From Casuarina equisetifolia (Eukaryota > Streptophyta > Magnoliopsida > Fagales > Casuarinaceae), in the NCBI GenBank assembly GCA_028551475.1, contig CM052354.1, positions 23,521,258 to 23,585,257 of the forward strand: a stretch of 64,000 nucleotides of DNA, given 5' to 3'. How positions within the stretch are numbered: the stretch's first letter is position 1; each line of letters opens with the position of its first letter. Below the pieces are notes generated by a model. That model saw only the letters and a list, made by a program, of their open reading frames with translations, searched no databases and was not told the DNA's origin. Below, piece by piece: positions 35,101 to 46,000 of this stretch. The translations under genes and the position numbers were made by a program.

Positions 35101-35715
35101 GGCAGCATTGTGAATTTGATTTCTAGTTAACTAATGATGTGTGCATGCCTTTATTCTCAGCTCGATCGAATTGCCGACCCCAGCCCTAAATTTCTCCAAA
35201 CCAAGATGTCCTCCATAACCACGAGATTCCCCACCAAGTCCCTAACCAGGTTCATCGAACTCCATCGGAGACCGCTCTGTCGTTCTCTTTGTGTGGTTGC
35301 CGAGACACGTACCCAGAGGCTCGAGCGAATTGCTGACGAGCTGTTGGACCTCAACAAGCTCGAGCGGTACGACTACGCGGTCCTCACGAGACTCAGGATG
35401 GGTCTCAACAAATATGGGGCTGCGCTATCCGGGCTTGGCCAATCAGCAGCCCCCGCCGGATCTGCAGCCGGTTCTGCAAATGAGGCCAAAGCTGCCGAGA
35501 AGACGGCATTTGATATCAAGCTTGATAAGTTCGATGCAGCGGCAAAGATTAAGATCATCAAGGAAGTTAGGACGTTTACGGATTTGGGCCTGAAGGAGGC
35601 AAAGGATTTGGTGGAGAAAGCGCCTGTGGTGGTGAAGAAGGGGGTCACCAAAGAGGAAGCTGATTCGATCGTTGCCAAACTCAAGGAGTTGGGTGCCACT
35701 GTGGTATTAGAATGA
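32148..35715 (+). CDS. Candidate chimera: NDUFS4 (complex I 18 kDa) exons 1-4 joined to bL12m
   Basis: Exons 32148-32306, 33165-33253, 33898-34027 and 34624-34653 encode a mitochondrial presequence and the NDUFS4 core: [99 protein letters not shown]4 is an accessory subunit of respiratory complex I. The usual last exon (V-K-x-Y-x-D-N-F-K-W-K-G) is not visible up to 36500. The next good acceptor (TTATTCTCAG, ending 35160) leads into 35161-35715, which is in frame (phase 0 to phase 0) with a complete bL12m. The linker is [15 protein letters not shown], partly former bL12m 5' UTR. The total is 963 nt, 320 residues. The exon calls are strong; the final splice is inferred and needs transcripts. 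Other isoforms would be bL12m alone, or NDUFS4 with a short read-through tail. Confidence 0.65.
35206..35715 (+). CDS. Mitochondrial ribosomal protein bL12 (L7/L12), intact, intron-free
   Basis: This frame of 169 residues from the ATG at 35206 begins [16 protein letters not shown], a basic Ser/Thr-rich mitochondrial presequence. [20 protein letters not shown] and [16 protein letters not shown] follow (N-terminal dimerisation segment). An Ala/Gly-rich hinge ([20 protein letters not shown]) leads to the C-terminal domain [61 protein letters not shown]. bL12 forms the ribosomal stalk that recruits translation factors. The frame extends upstream without a stop to 35134. The ATG at 35206 was chosen because both pseudogenes align from that codon. 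It may be translated alone or as the tail of the NDUFS4 chimera. Confidence 0.9.
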   Translation: MSSITTRFPTKSLTRFIELHRRPLCRSLCVVAETRTQRLERIADELLDLNKLERYDYAVLTRLRMGLNKYGAALSGLGQSAAPAGSAAGSANEAKAAEKTAFDIKLDKFDAAAKIKIIKEVRTFTDLGLKEAKDLVEKAPVVVKKGVTKEEADSIVAKLKELGATVVLE

Positions 35716-36745
35716 AACTTTTCTAATTTAGCTTTTTTTTTCTCCCCTTTTTTTTTTTTTACAAAATGTAGAATAATGATTAATTAGAGTAATCCAAAAT
35801 GAGAATTATTGCTTATTGGGAATGGGTTTTTGTTTTTACATTTGAAGCATTGGAAGCAACAGTGCAATTTTGGTAGAGGATATGAAAGATAATCATCGGA
35901 GATGTTTCAGTGCATTTTTAGATGTTATATCCATTATCTACAATAAACAAATGCAAATGATGTTTCCAGTTCAAACATTATAGTCCGTGCTACGTTCTCT
36001 ACTAATCTGAAACCTACCATCTTTGTGGGTGTGGGCAGGGATTTTTTGTTGAAAATGGCGACAGAGGTTTTTATGTTCCTGGATATTATTGCATAGTTTT
36101 GTGTTTCCACTAGTTCAACACTAAGATTCAAAAGTAACTACAGATATAATTGTACAAAATGTTCCACCTATTAGATAGATTGGCAAGTCTCTTAAAATGT
36201 TTGTTCTAGGTGTTGTAATATTCTTTAAAATAAAATTCCTTCTATGCCAACAGAAATGTTAAACAGAGGACATGCTTTTGGTTTTCCATGCGCATTGAAC
36301 TTGAAAATGGGATATGATACAGAGAACTAAAATAATAGAGAGGTAACATATCCTACTGGGAGGAGATTGGGCAGACTTAAAAGTTCCATATTGGTAAAAC
36401 CTCCCTTACAAAGTAAATATCCCTTCTTCTTTACTAGGGATGCTTCTATTACAAGGCAACCTTAATTTATATGCACTAATAAAGAGTCATATCTGGTTTG
36501 CCACATCTTTAACCACCAGCAGAGTAGGCTCAATAATATGTAGTTCACTTAAAATGTGGTTTGTTTAAAGGCATATGAACTGAATCAACATGGGTATGAT
36601 ACTAAGAGTGCAAAACTTCTGTCTATTATCCTCTACCTCCTGACTTCCCATCATTATGCCTTTAGTAGGGAGACTGAAGATCAATTTGATATGATTGTTT
36701 CTAATGCTGCCACTCATCAATTGGATAACATCTCGCAGGGGCAAC
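35716..36745. other. 3' flank of bL12m and spacer
   Basis: The first roughly 120 bases match the 3' UTR of bL12m pseudogene 1 (T-rich tract, then GAGAATTATTGCTTATTGGGAATG) and then diverge. I looked here specifically for a displaced NDUFS4 last exon and found none. No other gene was found. Confidence 0.55.
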
Positions 36746-37063
36746 CGGGCAACTGCTGACAAGTAGTTTAATTCCTTCCTTGATGTACGTTAAGGAAACA
36801 ACAATATATAAAGGAAACAATTCAACCACACCCAAGAGTCATACAGATTCACACAAGCGACAGGATCAAATCTTTAATTTTAAATATAATACTTTTATCT
36901 TTAATTTTTTTTTGAAGGAAAACAAATAAGGTTTATAGTTGATACTAAGCAACTTGAGTGGAACCGACTATATTGAGTTTAATTTTAAGAGGTCTCAACA
37001 CTTAAGTCAAGAGAAGCAAATCACATGTAAAAGAAAGATGGCTAATTGACACCATTTACATTA
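36746..37063 (+). repeat. Dispersed direct repeat R1, copy 2 (318 bp)
   Basis: Partner of 27621-27931, about 9.1 kb away in the same orientation. The borders are sharp on both sides. It is non-coding. Confidence 0.85.
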
Positions 37064-40000
37064 ACCAAAAAGGCTATTACTTCCTTGAGGACACATACAA
37101 CTCCCTATGAATGTTCTATTTTTTTAAAAGAAAAAAAAGCACGAAAGGAGAGAGATGAGACTCCTTTCAAATTTAAAAAGGATATAGTTTTGCACTATAT
37201 TGATTGCCAATTCATTACAAAAGCATGTTATATCATGTAATACCATAATAAATAGAAATGAATATTTAGAAATGAAATATGGTTAGTCTTAGCATATTTA
37301 GTTTAAATATTATCTCTAATTTGGACTCTTATAAGCCCAAGTCTATCACAAGTTCTCATAAACCCGTGACAAATCGCCATGCTCCACAACCAACACTCCA
37401 GTGGCCCATTCTAACATGGCTTTACCAGGTGGCTCCATTTTGGCCCTGTGTTTAGATGTTCCTTCAACCCGTGATGTTTAGTCATTATGTAGTCCTTCTT
37501 AATAATTCTTTTCATAAGTTACTCATTTTGTAACTCAAACTCAAGATGTATTGTTAACTTTGATATCATTTGTCACATATTTTAACCATTAAATTAAAAG
37601 ACTTAAGGCTACCAGTGAATCTTAATATATTTTATTTGAATATCATCTTCAATTTTGACTCTCATAAGCCTAAGCCTATTACGAGCCCTTATAAACCCAT
37701 GACATGTATTTTCATCCATTTTTAGTAAAAATGCAAGTAACCATATTGTTGAGCAAATGTGCCATTTCAACAATGGTTGTATAAGAAATAGCTGGCACTA
37801 AAAGTACGAGGGCAGCATAGGAAGTGAGTTGGCATATGAGAAGAAATTATATGGTAATAGTAGTTATATTGCCCTACGTCAATATAGACGTGTTAGTTAG
37901 AATCATAGGCCACATCAAGGGCTGGGACACGGGGTTAGACAAGACTAGATCCAAAGATGGTGGGATACCATCTAAAGTCTAGCGCTTAGGTTACATAAAC
38001 TGAATTGTATTGAGTAGTATTAAGGATATAGGATAGTATTTCACAAATTGGGCTCTTTTCTAAAAGGTTTGTATGAAACAATGAAATTGTCAACTTGCTT
38101 TGTAAGGTTAGAAACTTTCAATCATTTTTTGACTGAAAATACCATACCAAATGACCAATCTATAACACACTCCCCCACCCGAATCCATAGTATCCTCACA
38201 ATGGCTTAGACCGCACCATACCACCCTTGGGGTGGTAGACTAGGTTGATTTTGATGCCACCATCACGTGTTGAACTCCTTTTCCAAAAGGCAAGACTTAA
38301 AAGGTAGAACTACCAATATGTTTTCTAAGGCCAGAAATCCATTTTACAAAAAGCTAAACTTAAAGATGGAGGTACTAACCTACTTTTTAAGGCCTGAAAC
38401 CCTTAAGTCATTTTCTTGATATGAGACAAATGTGCTGAACTTTCCTCACGACCAGGCCGTCACAAATAAGTTCTCGGTGCTTCCTTTTCAAGGTTGGCAA
38501 AACATTAGTCATCGGGATTTATCATCAAGGTGGATGAACTTGTTTGTTTGGGGATGCTTGTGGAGTCGAAGGCTTCTGGTCTTTGCTTGTCGAATCCATG
38601 GTTGTTACGAGTTGAGAATCACAAGCGCAGTTCATCTTTGAAGTGGAAGTAAAAAATGGAAGAATAAGAACCGAATTTATGCATGATATTAAATTACTTT
38701 GAATTGTATGAATAGTATATATAGGAGAGGATATTTACACACTTTATGGTAACAATAAAATTAAAAGAAATTGAAAGGAACAAAATATAGATCATTTAAA
38801 ACCACAAGAATGTTGGTCCATGTGTACATGTGTTTCGATTTAAACGAAGTACATGATTATCTCTAGGATCAAAATTGGAGAGAAATAAAACTCTCCAATT
38901 ATTTGTCCAAATATACCCTGAAAAACCTGTTCTAAATCATTTTCATGTAAGTCTCTTATTACGACAACCATTTCCGTCGCAACATCTACTTACTATCAAC
39001 TCATTGCATACTTTATCGTGACAGACTGCACTACATGACCTTACAAAAAAAATGCAGAATGTTGATTTAAATCCTTGACCCACCGTTTTGAAAGCAAGTT
39101 GATCCTCCCTTTTCCCGACCAGCCTCTCACTTCTTTCAATCTGCTACAGTAATGGAGTTCTGCAATCTGCCACAAGAGGAGCGTTTGTCAGCTCCATCCC
39201 GGTGGAGGAAAGCAACTATACTCGATGGCTCTCTGATCTACTGATTTTCTTGAGTTTTGAATGCTCTGGTCATACTCTGACATAGTCGGCGGCTGCACGT
39301 CTTCCTTTTCTGAGAAACACAACATTATGGACTCGTTTAACTAGAACTAGTTCAACAGAAAGATCAGAATTGGATTGGGCCAGATCTAAAATCAGATCTG
39401 ACCGTTGCCCTGGAGCCTGAAAAGGGGAAAAGTAAAAGTAAAGATTCACTATAAACTTTACTTATGTTCATAAAAAAAATTTAGTTAAAAATATCTGAAT
39501 TGGGATACTTGTTTTGTAAAATATCCTGAGCAGATCCTATTGTAATAGATTATAAACTCGTCAATCAAGGGTCTGACCCAGTTATTATTGAATAAAAGAG
39601 TCCCTTATTGCATGTTTTTATGATATAGTTTACGAAAAAATGACGTGTTCCTCTCTGGATTTCCAACCGACTCCCACGATCCAACAGAGGGGCCGAACAG
39701 CCATCTCCGTCCAAGAAAATCCATAAATCTAAGATGTTGTCGGTCTTCGTCCAAGAAAGGGTAGCTCATAATTACAGTAAATACCATTGTTCGTATACAG
39801 CACGTGACGAACGAGAGCGGGATACATTGGTGATATAAACCGGATGCAGTATTGGGAATCATCTGATAAGTGATAGCAAACGCATCCGGCAGGTCCAGGT
39901 CATGTGGATTCGATGATGTGACCCCCAACTAGTTCACATGCCCCCACATTGTACGAACTTTATTGTAAATATGCATCATGCATGACCTGGGCTTCGCTGA

Positions 40001-41216
40001 GAATCTGCGACCCATTGTGGACGAAGAAAAGGACGGGGAATATAGGCCAAACTCCGCTGCCACTACTACGTCTTACTCCTCCACGGTTTCCCTATCAGAC
40101 TAAACGTCTCCCTCAGACGGGCAGCTGAGCCGGCCATATACGAAACCGGGGATAGATAAGAGTTTGGAAGTAGGGGAGGAATCTGAATCTGAATCTGAAT
40201 CTGAATCTGAATCTGACCAGGACCTGAAGACTTCACAGTGCTCAGCGCCCAGTGACCAGTTTCCAGCCTTTGCCTCGACTAACTCGCCAATCCAGTGTGT
40301 TTTCGATAAGGTTTACCCCTCAGGAAATTAAGTATATTTTGCAGCTGTACGTCCCAGAACTTTCAAAAGCCTATCATCATTTAACCTTTTCGGCGTTGGA
40401 AAAAAGCAGATTCGAAAATCCGACTACCAGACAACTGCTTCTACTTGGCAGCTTAGCTTAAATAATATATATAAAACAAGATCATGTCGTCTGGGCGCAC
40501 TTCTTTTCAGCGCAAGTCATCAAGGAGACGGTGTATGTTCCCACTTTGGACACGGGAAAGTAGACAACAAGAGGCGAAAAAAGATAATGCTAATCCCACT
40601 TCAGTAGAATAGAACCATATGACGCTGTCGTCCTAAAGCCCAAACTCTAATGGAGTAGGACAAAAGAGATCGGCCCCATTAGGACCTGGTCAAACAACCT
40701 AATCATTCAATATCTCAAAATCAGGAAGGGAAGGTGGGACAGGACCTTTTGATTAGTGGTTACGCAAAACACCACCAGTCACGTAGTTAATTTCTCTCTC
40801 ACCGCACCAAACGTCAAATCCAAAGCAGTGGTGGTGGCAGCTGCAGCTGCTTTGTTTATTAGAAGAAGCGCCAAGATGTGCTCTGTTTAAGCCTGTGCAC
40901 AGGGGTTGGACACCCCACCACCACCCGAACCAGTGTAGGACGACGCCTAAACCGGTGCAAAATGTGTTTAATCCTTGCGTTGGAATCACACGTGGTCCAC
41001 ATCGACTACTTCAGGAATCAGAGATAAAATAGTGGGAAAGAAGGGACCGAAAAGCAGCATGGAATCAGACTGACGGGCCAAAACACTGTTCATCAGAGCT
41101 GGCATCTCTGACGAACAGTTTGAATCTCGGCATCAATTCCCACAACTCCTCGCTAAACAACAAATCAATAGATGAAAGTAAGAGACATCTTAGATAAGCC
41201 CGAGTTGCATATCATT
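37064..41216. other. Intergenic region, repeat-like, no gene found
   Basis: About 37290-37372 and 37628-37707 are imperfect copies of one motif (GACTCTxATAAGCCxAAG..TATxACxAG..ATAAACCC..GACA). About 38160-38420 resembles dispersed plant repeats. A GAATCT hexamer array lies at about 40179-40216. Open frames at 38432, 39605 and 40252 have no recognisable domains. The section near 40000-41200 is GC-richer without coding signs. Confidence 0.45.
40179..40216. repeat. GAATCT hexanucleotide microsatellite
   Basis: About six perfect units in a row, with no gene around it. Confidence 0.9.
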
Positions 41217-41486
41217 ATCATATTCCCCTTTCTAAACCAGGAGATAATCTCTAAAACCCGAAGAAACGGGCACCGGGGTGGGGAGAAGGCCCACGGGTTC
41301 GTGGAGCGCGTGTATTACAGACTCCCGTCACATCACAGAGTCTTTGTGGATATCATATTCCCCTTTCTAAACCAGGAGATAATCTCTAAAACCCGAAGAA
41401 ACGGGCACTGGGGTGGGGAGAAGGCCTACGGGTTCGTGGAGCGCGTGTATTACAGACTCCCGTCACATCACAGAGTCTTTGTGGAT
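41217..41486. repeat. 135-bp tandem duplication
   Basis: Two adjacent units (41217-41351 and 41352-41486) begin ATCATATTCCCC and end at TCTTTGTGGAT. They differ at only two positions that I can see, CACCGGGG versus CACTGGGG and GCCCACGGG versus GCCTACGGG. The period is a multiple of three, so open frames through it are kept on several strands, but none resembles a protein. It lies about 370 bp beyond the stop of the minus-strand gene at 41854. Confidence 0.92.
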
Positions 41487-41853
41487 ATGACAGCGAAAAC
41501 GAAAACGAAAACGAGAGGGAGAAAGTAGTGAGGAAGAACGAAACAGAGATTCCATATCTTTGAGATCCGGGAAGACCAAAAGCAAGAACAAGCCCTACGG
41601 ATCCTGGCCTAGCTTTTACCATTAGTGTTAGCAGAGAAAGCAGAAAAAACCACAATGAGAACCGACAGCAACAAGGAAGAAAATCCCGGCATATTTACAT
41701 GATCGATCTAAAATCAGTCAAAGCAAAAAAGAAAAAGAGAAAAAAAAAGAGTGGACAAGGAACCAACCGCTCCCGAACGAACGTCACGCTGTTTTTTCAC
41801 CGAAATGAAAACCGTAGGAGAAATTCTTGGTTTCTTCGGGATTCTTCGCTCTG

Positions 41854-43092
41854 TCAGTTTCGATCGGTGCGGTTCCTGCTATTGCTATGAGTACCCCTGT
41901 GGCTGCCCCCGGATCCGCTGCCTTCTCGCTTCTGCGGCGACGAGAACAGCTGGCCAAATGCAAAAACGGAGACAGACTTGGAGGAGCCACGAAGGGAACA
42001 AACCGGAACGTTGAGAACCGGAGTGACCCTCACGTTGGCGGAGTATGAGCGCTCCATGCCTCTATGCTTCATGGTTTTGGGCCCTCCGTTGAAGGTACTG
42101 GGACTGCTTGAGCTCCGCTCCAAGCTTTGAAACACTATCTTCCCTGATGAGTTCATCCTCGGGCTGTCCACCGAAACGCCCCTACTCTCCACCGTTCCTG
42201 ATGATTCCGCCCTCTTTGGTCTCCTCATTGGGCTCCGTCCCACCCTTGCGGAATTAGGATTATTGTCCATCGATATTGCACCCCTCGGCTTTACCATTCT
42301 CATTTTCGGTGCGCTAGGCTTTGGCTTCGGGTTCGGCTTATCCGAGTCGAGAGAGAGTCTCGGGAGATCTTCGAGCTCGTGACCTGAGGAAGAGGACGAC
42401 AGAGACAAACGCGAGGATAGGGAAACGGACTCGCAGTCCGATTCCTTCAACAATGGGAGGCTCAGCGAAGCGTCGGAGGACGATGACCAAGAAGATTTTG
42501 AGCCTCTGTGTAGGAAATGCTTCAGGGATTTGGGGTTCGTGCTCGAAGAAGACGACGACGAAGCAGCAGTCGAAGACGAAGATATCGTTTTCTGGCTATC
42601 AGTTTTGGGGTTGCTGTTCTGGTACAGCTTCTTCAGCCCCAGAAGCTCCTTCCAACGGCTTGAACACCTCGGAGCTTTGGGAGAGAACAGGTACGGGTCC
42701 AAACGCGAGCCTTCGGTTCTGCGGCGAGACTTGGCCGAGTCCGGCGACCTAATTTCCGAGGAAGTGGTTGGCTCATTAACCGAAGGTCTGATCGACGATA
42801 GATGCAATGGCACCAGTTTCCCGTCAGAGAACAGCTCGTCCGCGGGGAGCATGGCGACTGGATCTTCGAGCCTAAACTCGAAATCTCCGGCCGGAGCTTC
42901 CGGATCTGGCTTCTCTGGCTGGTCCTTGGCCGCCGGAAGGGCTGGTTTGTTTCCAGCGAGCTTGGAAGAGTCTTCTTCGCGGCTGAAGGATACGCGAGGA
43001 CTGAGCCAGCCGTAGGAAGGGAAGGTCGCTGGGGGACAGTCAAGAAAGCTCTCCGGCGACATCCCAATGTTGTTGACACATGCCGAAGCCAT
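41854..43092 (-). CDS. MAKR/DUF1645-like Ser-rich protein
   Basis: Single exon on the minus strand, 412 residues from the ATG at 43092. An in-frame ATG 14 codons earlier (43134) also exists, but MASACVNN fits better as a protein start. The N-terminus has FPSYGWLSPRVSFSRE. The hallmark segment GDFEFRLEDPVAMLPADELF, then SDGKLVPLHL, occurs near residues 75-105. RWKELLGLKKLYQ follows near 145. Long Ser-rich stretches, basic patches and a conserved-looking C-terminus (RSYSANVRVTPVLNVPVCSL) complete it. I recall the DFEF..ADELF..GKLxPL and WKELLxLKK pattern from plant membrane-associated kinase regulator and DUF1645-type proteins. The biochemical function is unknown. No transmembrane segment is seen. 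Confidence 0.75.
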   Translation of the reverse strand: MASACVNNIGMSPESFLDCPPATFPSYGWLSPRVSFSREEDSSKLAGNKPALPAAKDQPEKPDPEAPAGDFEFRLEDPVAMLPADELFSDGKLVPLHLSSIRPSVNEPTTSSEIRSPDSAKSRRRTEGSRLDPYLFSPKAPRCSSRWKELLGLKKLYQNSNPKTDSQKTISSSSTAASSSSSSSTNPKSLKHFLHRGSKSSWSSSSDASLSLPLLKESDCESVSLSSRLSLSSSSSGHELEDLPRLSLDSDKPNPKPKPSAPKMRMVKPRGAISMDNNPNSARVGRSPMRRPKRAESSGTVESRGVSVDSPRMNSSGKIVFQSLERSSSSPSTFNGGPKTMKHRGMERSYSANVRVTPVLNVPVCSLRGSSKSVSVFAFGQLFSSPQKREGSGSGGSHRGTHSNSRNRTDRN

Positions 43093-46000
43093 TTCTAACA
43101 ATGCACTGCTGTATATTAATCCTTGATGCTCCAAGTCCCCCGAATCACATGGCCGGAAAATGCAGCAAGATCAGGAGAGGGAAAGAGAGTGGTTTCGGTG
43201 GTGCTGTTGTAGGGTTTGGGAGAAAGAAGCTTGGGCTACTAGTGTGAGAGCGTGAGAGCGTGAGTGCAGAGATGCCATTATTTAGGGTACATATTTATAT
43301 AAATACGGAAGGGTGACTTTGCATTCAAAGCTGGGCCATTTGGCCCACATGCTCGCCTCCTTCCTCTCTCTCTAACCAGTCATCTAGCAATACTTCTGTT
43401 TCCTGTTTATTGCCCATTTATAGCTTTAATTGCAATCTCGGGACCAACGGGCTTCTCCTTCGTGTTCATATCATTTCCAAAATATCCTACGCTTTTTTCA
43501 TAGTTTCATTACAAAATCTTATCACGAGAGGTAGATTTCCTTTTTCATCACACCCAATTCCATATTTGGTTCATTTTCATGACATAAAAAGATTATGCAA
43601 ACAAAGACGTGGCAGTTACTTTATATCACGAATTAAATTTGTAATCTTACCTAAATAAACTAAGAATTGATTGATGTTAACATTCTTTACAAGACATAAT
43701 ATGTAATTCAAAAGTGCTTATCTATAATATTAGTGTATATTGAGAGGGAAATATAATTACATATTGTCTTACTAGTTAGGGGCATATAATTCAAAATGTG
43801 AAACCTTCTTGATCATTTCAGTTCATTGTTATGTTCATATTTAGTTATTTTTTAGAATGCTCAATTAAATTTAAGTAATTATAAACTATTATAAAGCTAA
43901 GTGAATTTATTGTCTATTGTATTTTATTCTTTTATTTTTTATTTTTTATGTAAAAATTTGATATGTAGACATTTTGTCTGTTTTAAAAGTTAAGTTAACA
44001 TTGTATTTGAAATATAATTATTATGGGTTAATTTTTTTATTATTAATAAAATTTATTAAGATATTATTTTTATTTTTTAAAAAATCCAATGAACCACTCC
44101 TCTCGTGTCACCTCATGTGATTTTTAACAGCATTAAAGTCCAAACTAGTCACTCTCCATGACATTTGCTCCACTTTCAATATCACACCGAAGGTCTTGTC
44201 TTTTAATGATTCACGACATACAACTTCCCTTCTTAAAGTTGGAAAGGACTGTCCAACAAATAATTAAATCGGTCCAAGAGAATGGAGAGATATCAGCAGA
44301 CCCACACCCGTCCATTCATCGAGAACTCGGAGTTGGGAAGCATATATCATCAGTCACAGAGTTTATTCCATCTCCACGTTCTTCCTTCATAGGAGTGGCT
44401 CTTTTTCACTTCTATTTCTTCCTTGTGCCCCAACCATTCTAATGTTTCCACACAATCTAACAGTCCCAGTATCACCTTCCTCATTGTTGTGTTCCAATTC
44501 AAAAGATTAGGTCTAGTGGACAGAGTAGTCAAATTCAATTGTCTTTTTAACATAGAATAATATCTTTTATCTTAGATTATGACATTTTCTTATACTCAAA
44601 TTCGCATCAATCCAACAAAATCATGTACTTATTGTTAACTTCTTGACAAGTTCCACCTATTCACCTTGGACATTATAAGAAGCGAGAACTTATCTCTCCA
44701 AAAGACTTTGTAAAGAATATAAATATTGTTACTAATAAAGTCACTAATACATATGTGAAAAACCAATATTAGACAATCTTCAACAAACATCAACCTCAAT
44801 GTAATCACGTACTCATTGTCATCCCCTTGACAAGCCCTGCGTACCCACCTTGGAACGTGACATGGAGCCTTGAATTTTCAAGTTGTTCATTTACCAAGGT
44901 ATCCATGTCTTTGTCCTTTGCTTTTTAATCTTCGCCCATACTTCATGGTTCTGTGGAAGGAGCAGCCTTTGTCCCGCATTTGTCGTTGCCGGCCTAGATA
45001 TTCCAACTATCTTGGCATTAACCAAATTAAGCTCCTTTCGATAGGCCATAACAACCCATCACTTAACCGATACCCACTTTGTATTGAAAATGGATCTTAA
45101 TGCACTTATCATTGCATAAACAAGGTAAAATAATCTAAACCAACTATCCATAATGAAATAGAAGTAGAACGACCTCGAAGCCATTTATCACGGATTTTTC
45201 TCCAAAACAGAGCTGCATGGGTGCTCCCACTTTTTGTCCCCGATGTGTCCAAAACTACAGCTTTTTACTTTTACAACGAATTGCTTCCAAAGATAAAAAC
45301 TTTTTTAAGTGCCTCGTCTCCTCTGTTATGCAATATTTAGGAGGACCGTCAGTCGGACTGGAATCGTCTTCCCCTCCTTTGCCGACAGTTTCAGTCTCTT
45401 GCACTACACAAAGACACCGGCCTAGGGGAAGGATATACATGTTTATATGCAATTTAGGGTCCCATGATTAGGCCAATGGCACCATGGAAAGAAGAGAAGT
45501 CGGACACATATGTGAAAGAACAACACGAGAGCAGCTATGGGTGCTGCCAAGTTCAGCCATGATGAGTTTTTTGCAAAAGCATAGCAGACAAGTTGGTCAA
45601 CATATGTGGGCTTTACGTGTTAAAGTGAAAAAAGTTAGCCCCAGCCGAACATAATCTTTTTGAGCAATCACTATAAGGTGTGTTCCGATAGGTGCCAATC
45701 TAGGTAGTATATGATTCTCATGTATGACCTATGGTCAAACCTAGGGATTCTCTTATGCTTCCTTTTTCCTCTAGCTTCCCCTTTCTTTTCTACCCTTTAG
45801 TTCTTTCCTTTGCCCGGGGTCCCCTAGGACATGGACTTTACCCGCAGGATTGCATTATAATTCGTAAAGAATCATCAAAAGATTGAGAATTGACAAGAGG
45901 TGTTGAATAACCTAGAGAACAGACTAAAGAAAATAGTGACATCCTCGAAACCTTTACCGTATGGGCAAACTCATGCCAAACACATGAAAGAGACAGCGTG

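Noticed and set aside
35373..35699. Antisense open frame opposite bL12m (also at 29380-29706)
   Set aside because: Its conservation is explained by the bL12m protein on the other strand.
39605..39928. 107-codon minus-strand open frame
   Set aside because: There is no recognisable domain, no upstream or downstream exon and no paralogue in the window.
41172..41528. 118-codon open frame with an internal 45-residue duplication
   Set aside because: The repeated protein is a by-product of the 135-bp tandem DNA duplication. There is no known domain, and the composition does not look coding.
42321..43098. Several plus-strand open frames opposite the 41854-43092 gene
   Set aside because: They are antisense shadows of a GC-rich, Ser-rich coding region and contain no domain. 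The minus-strand frame is the longest and has family motifs.
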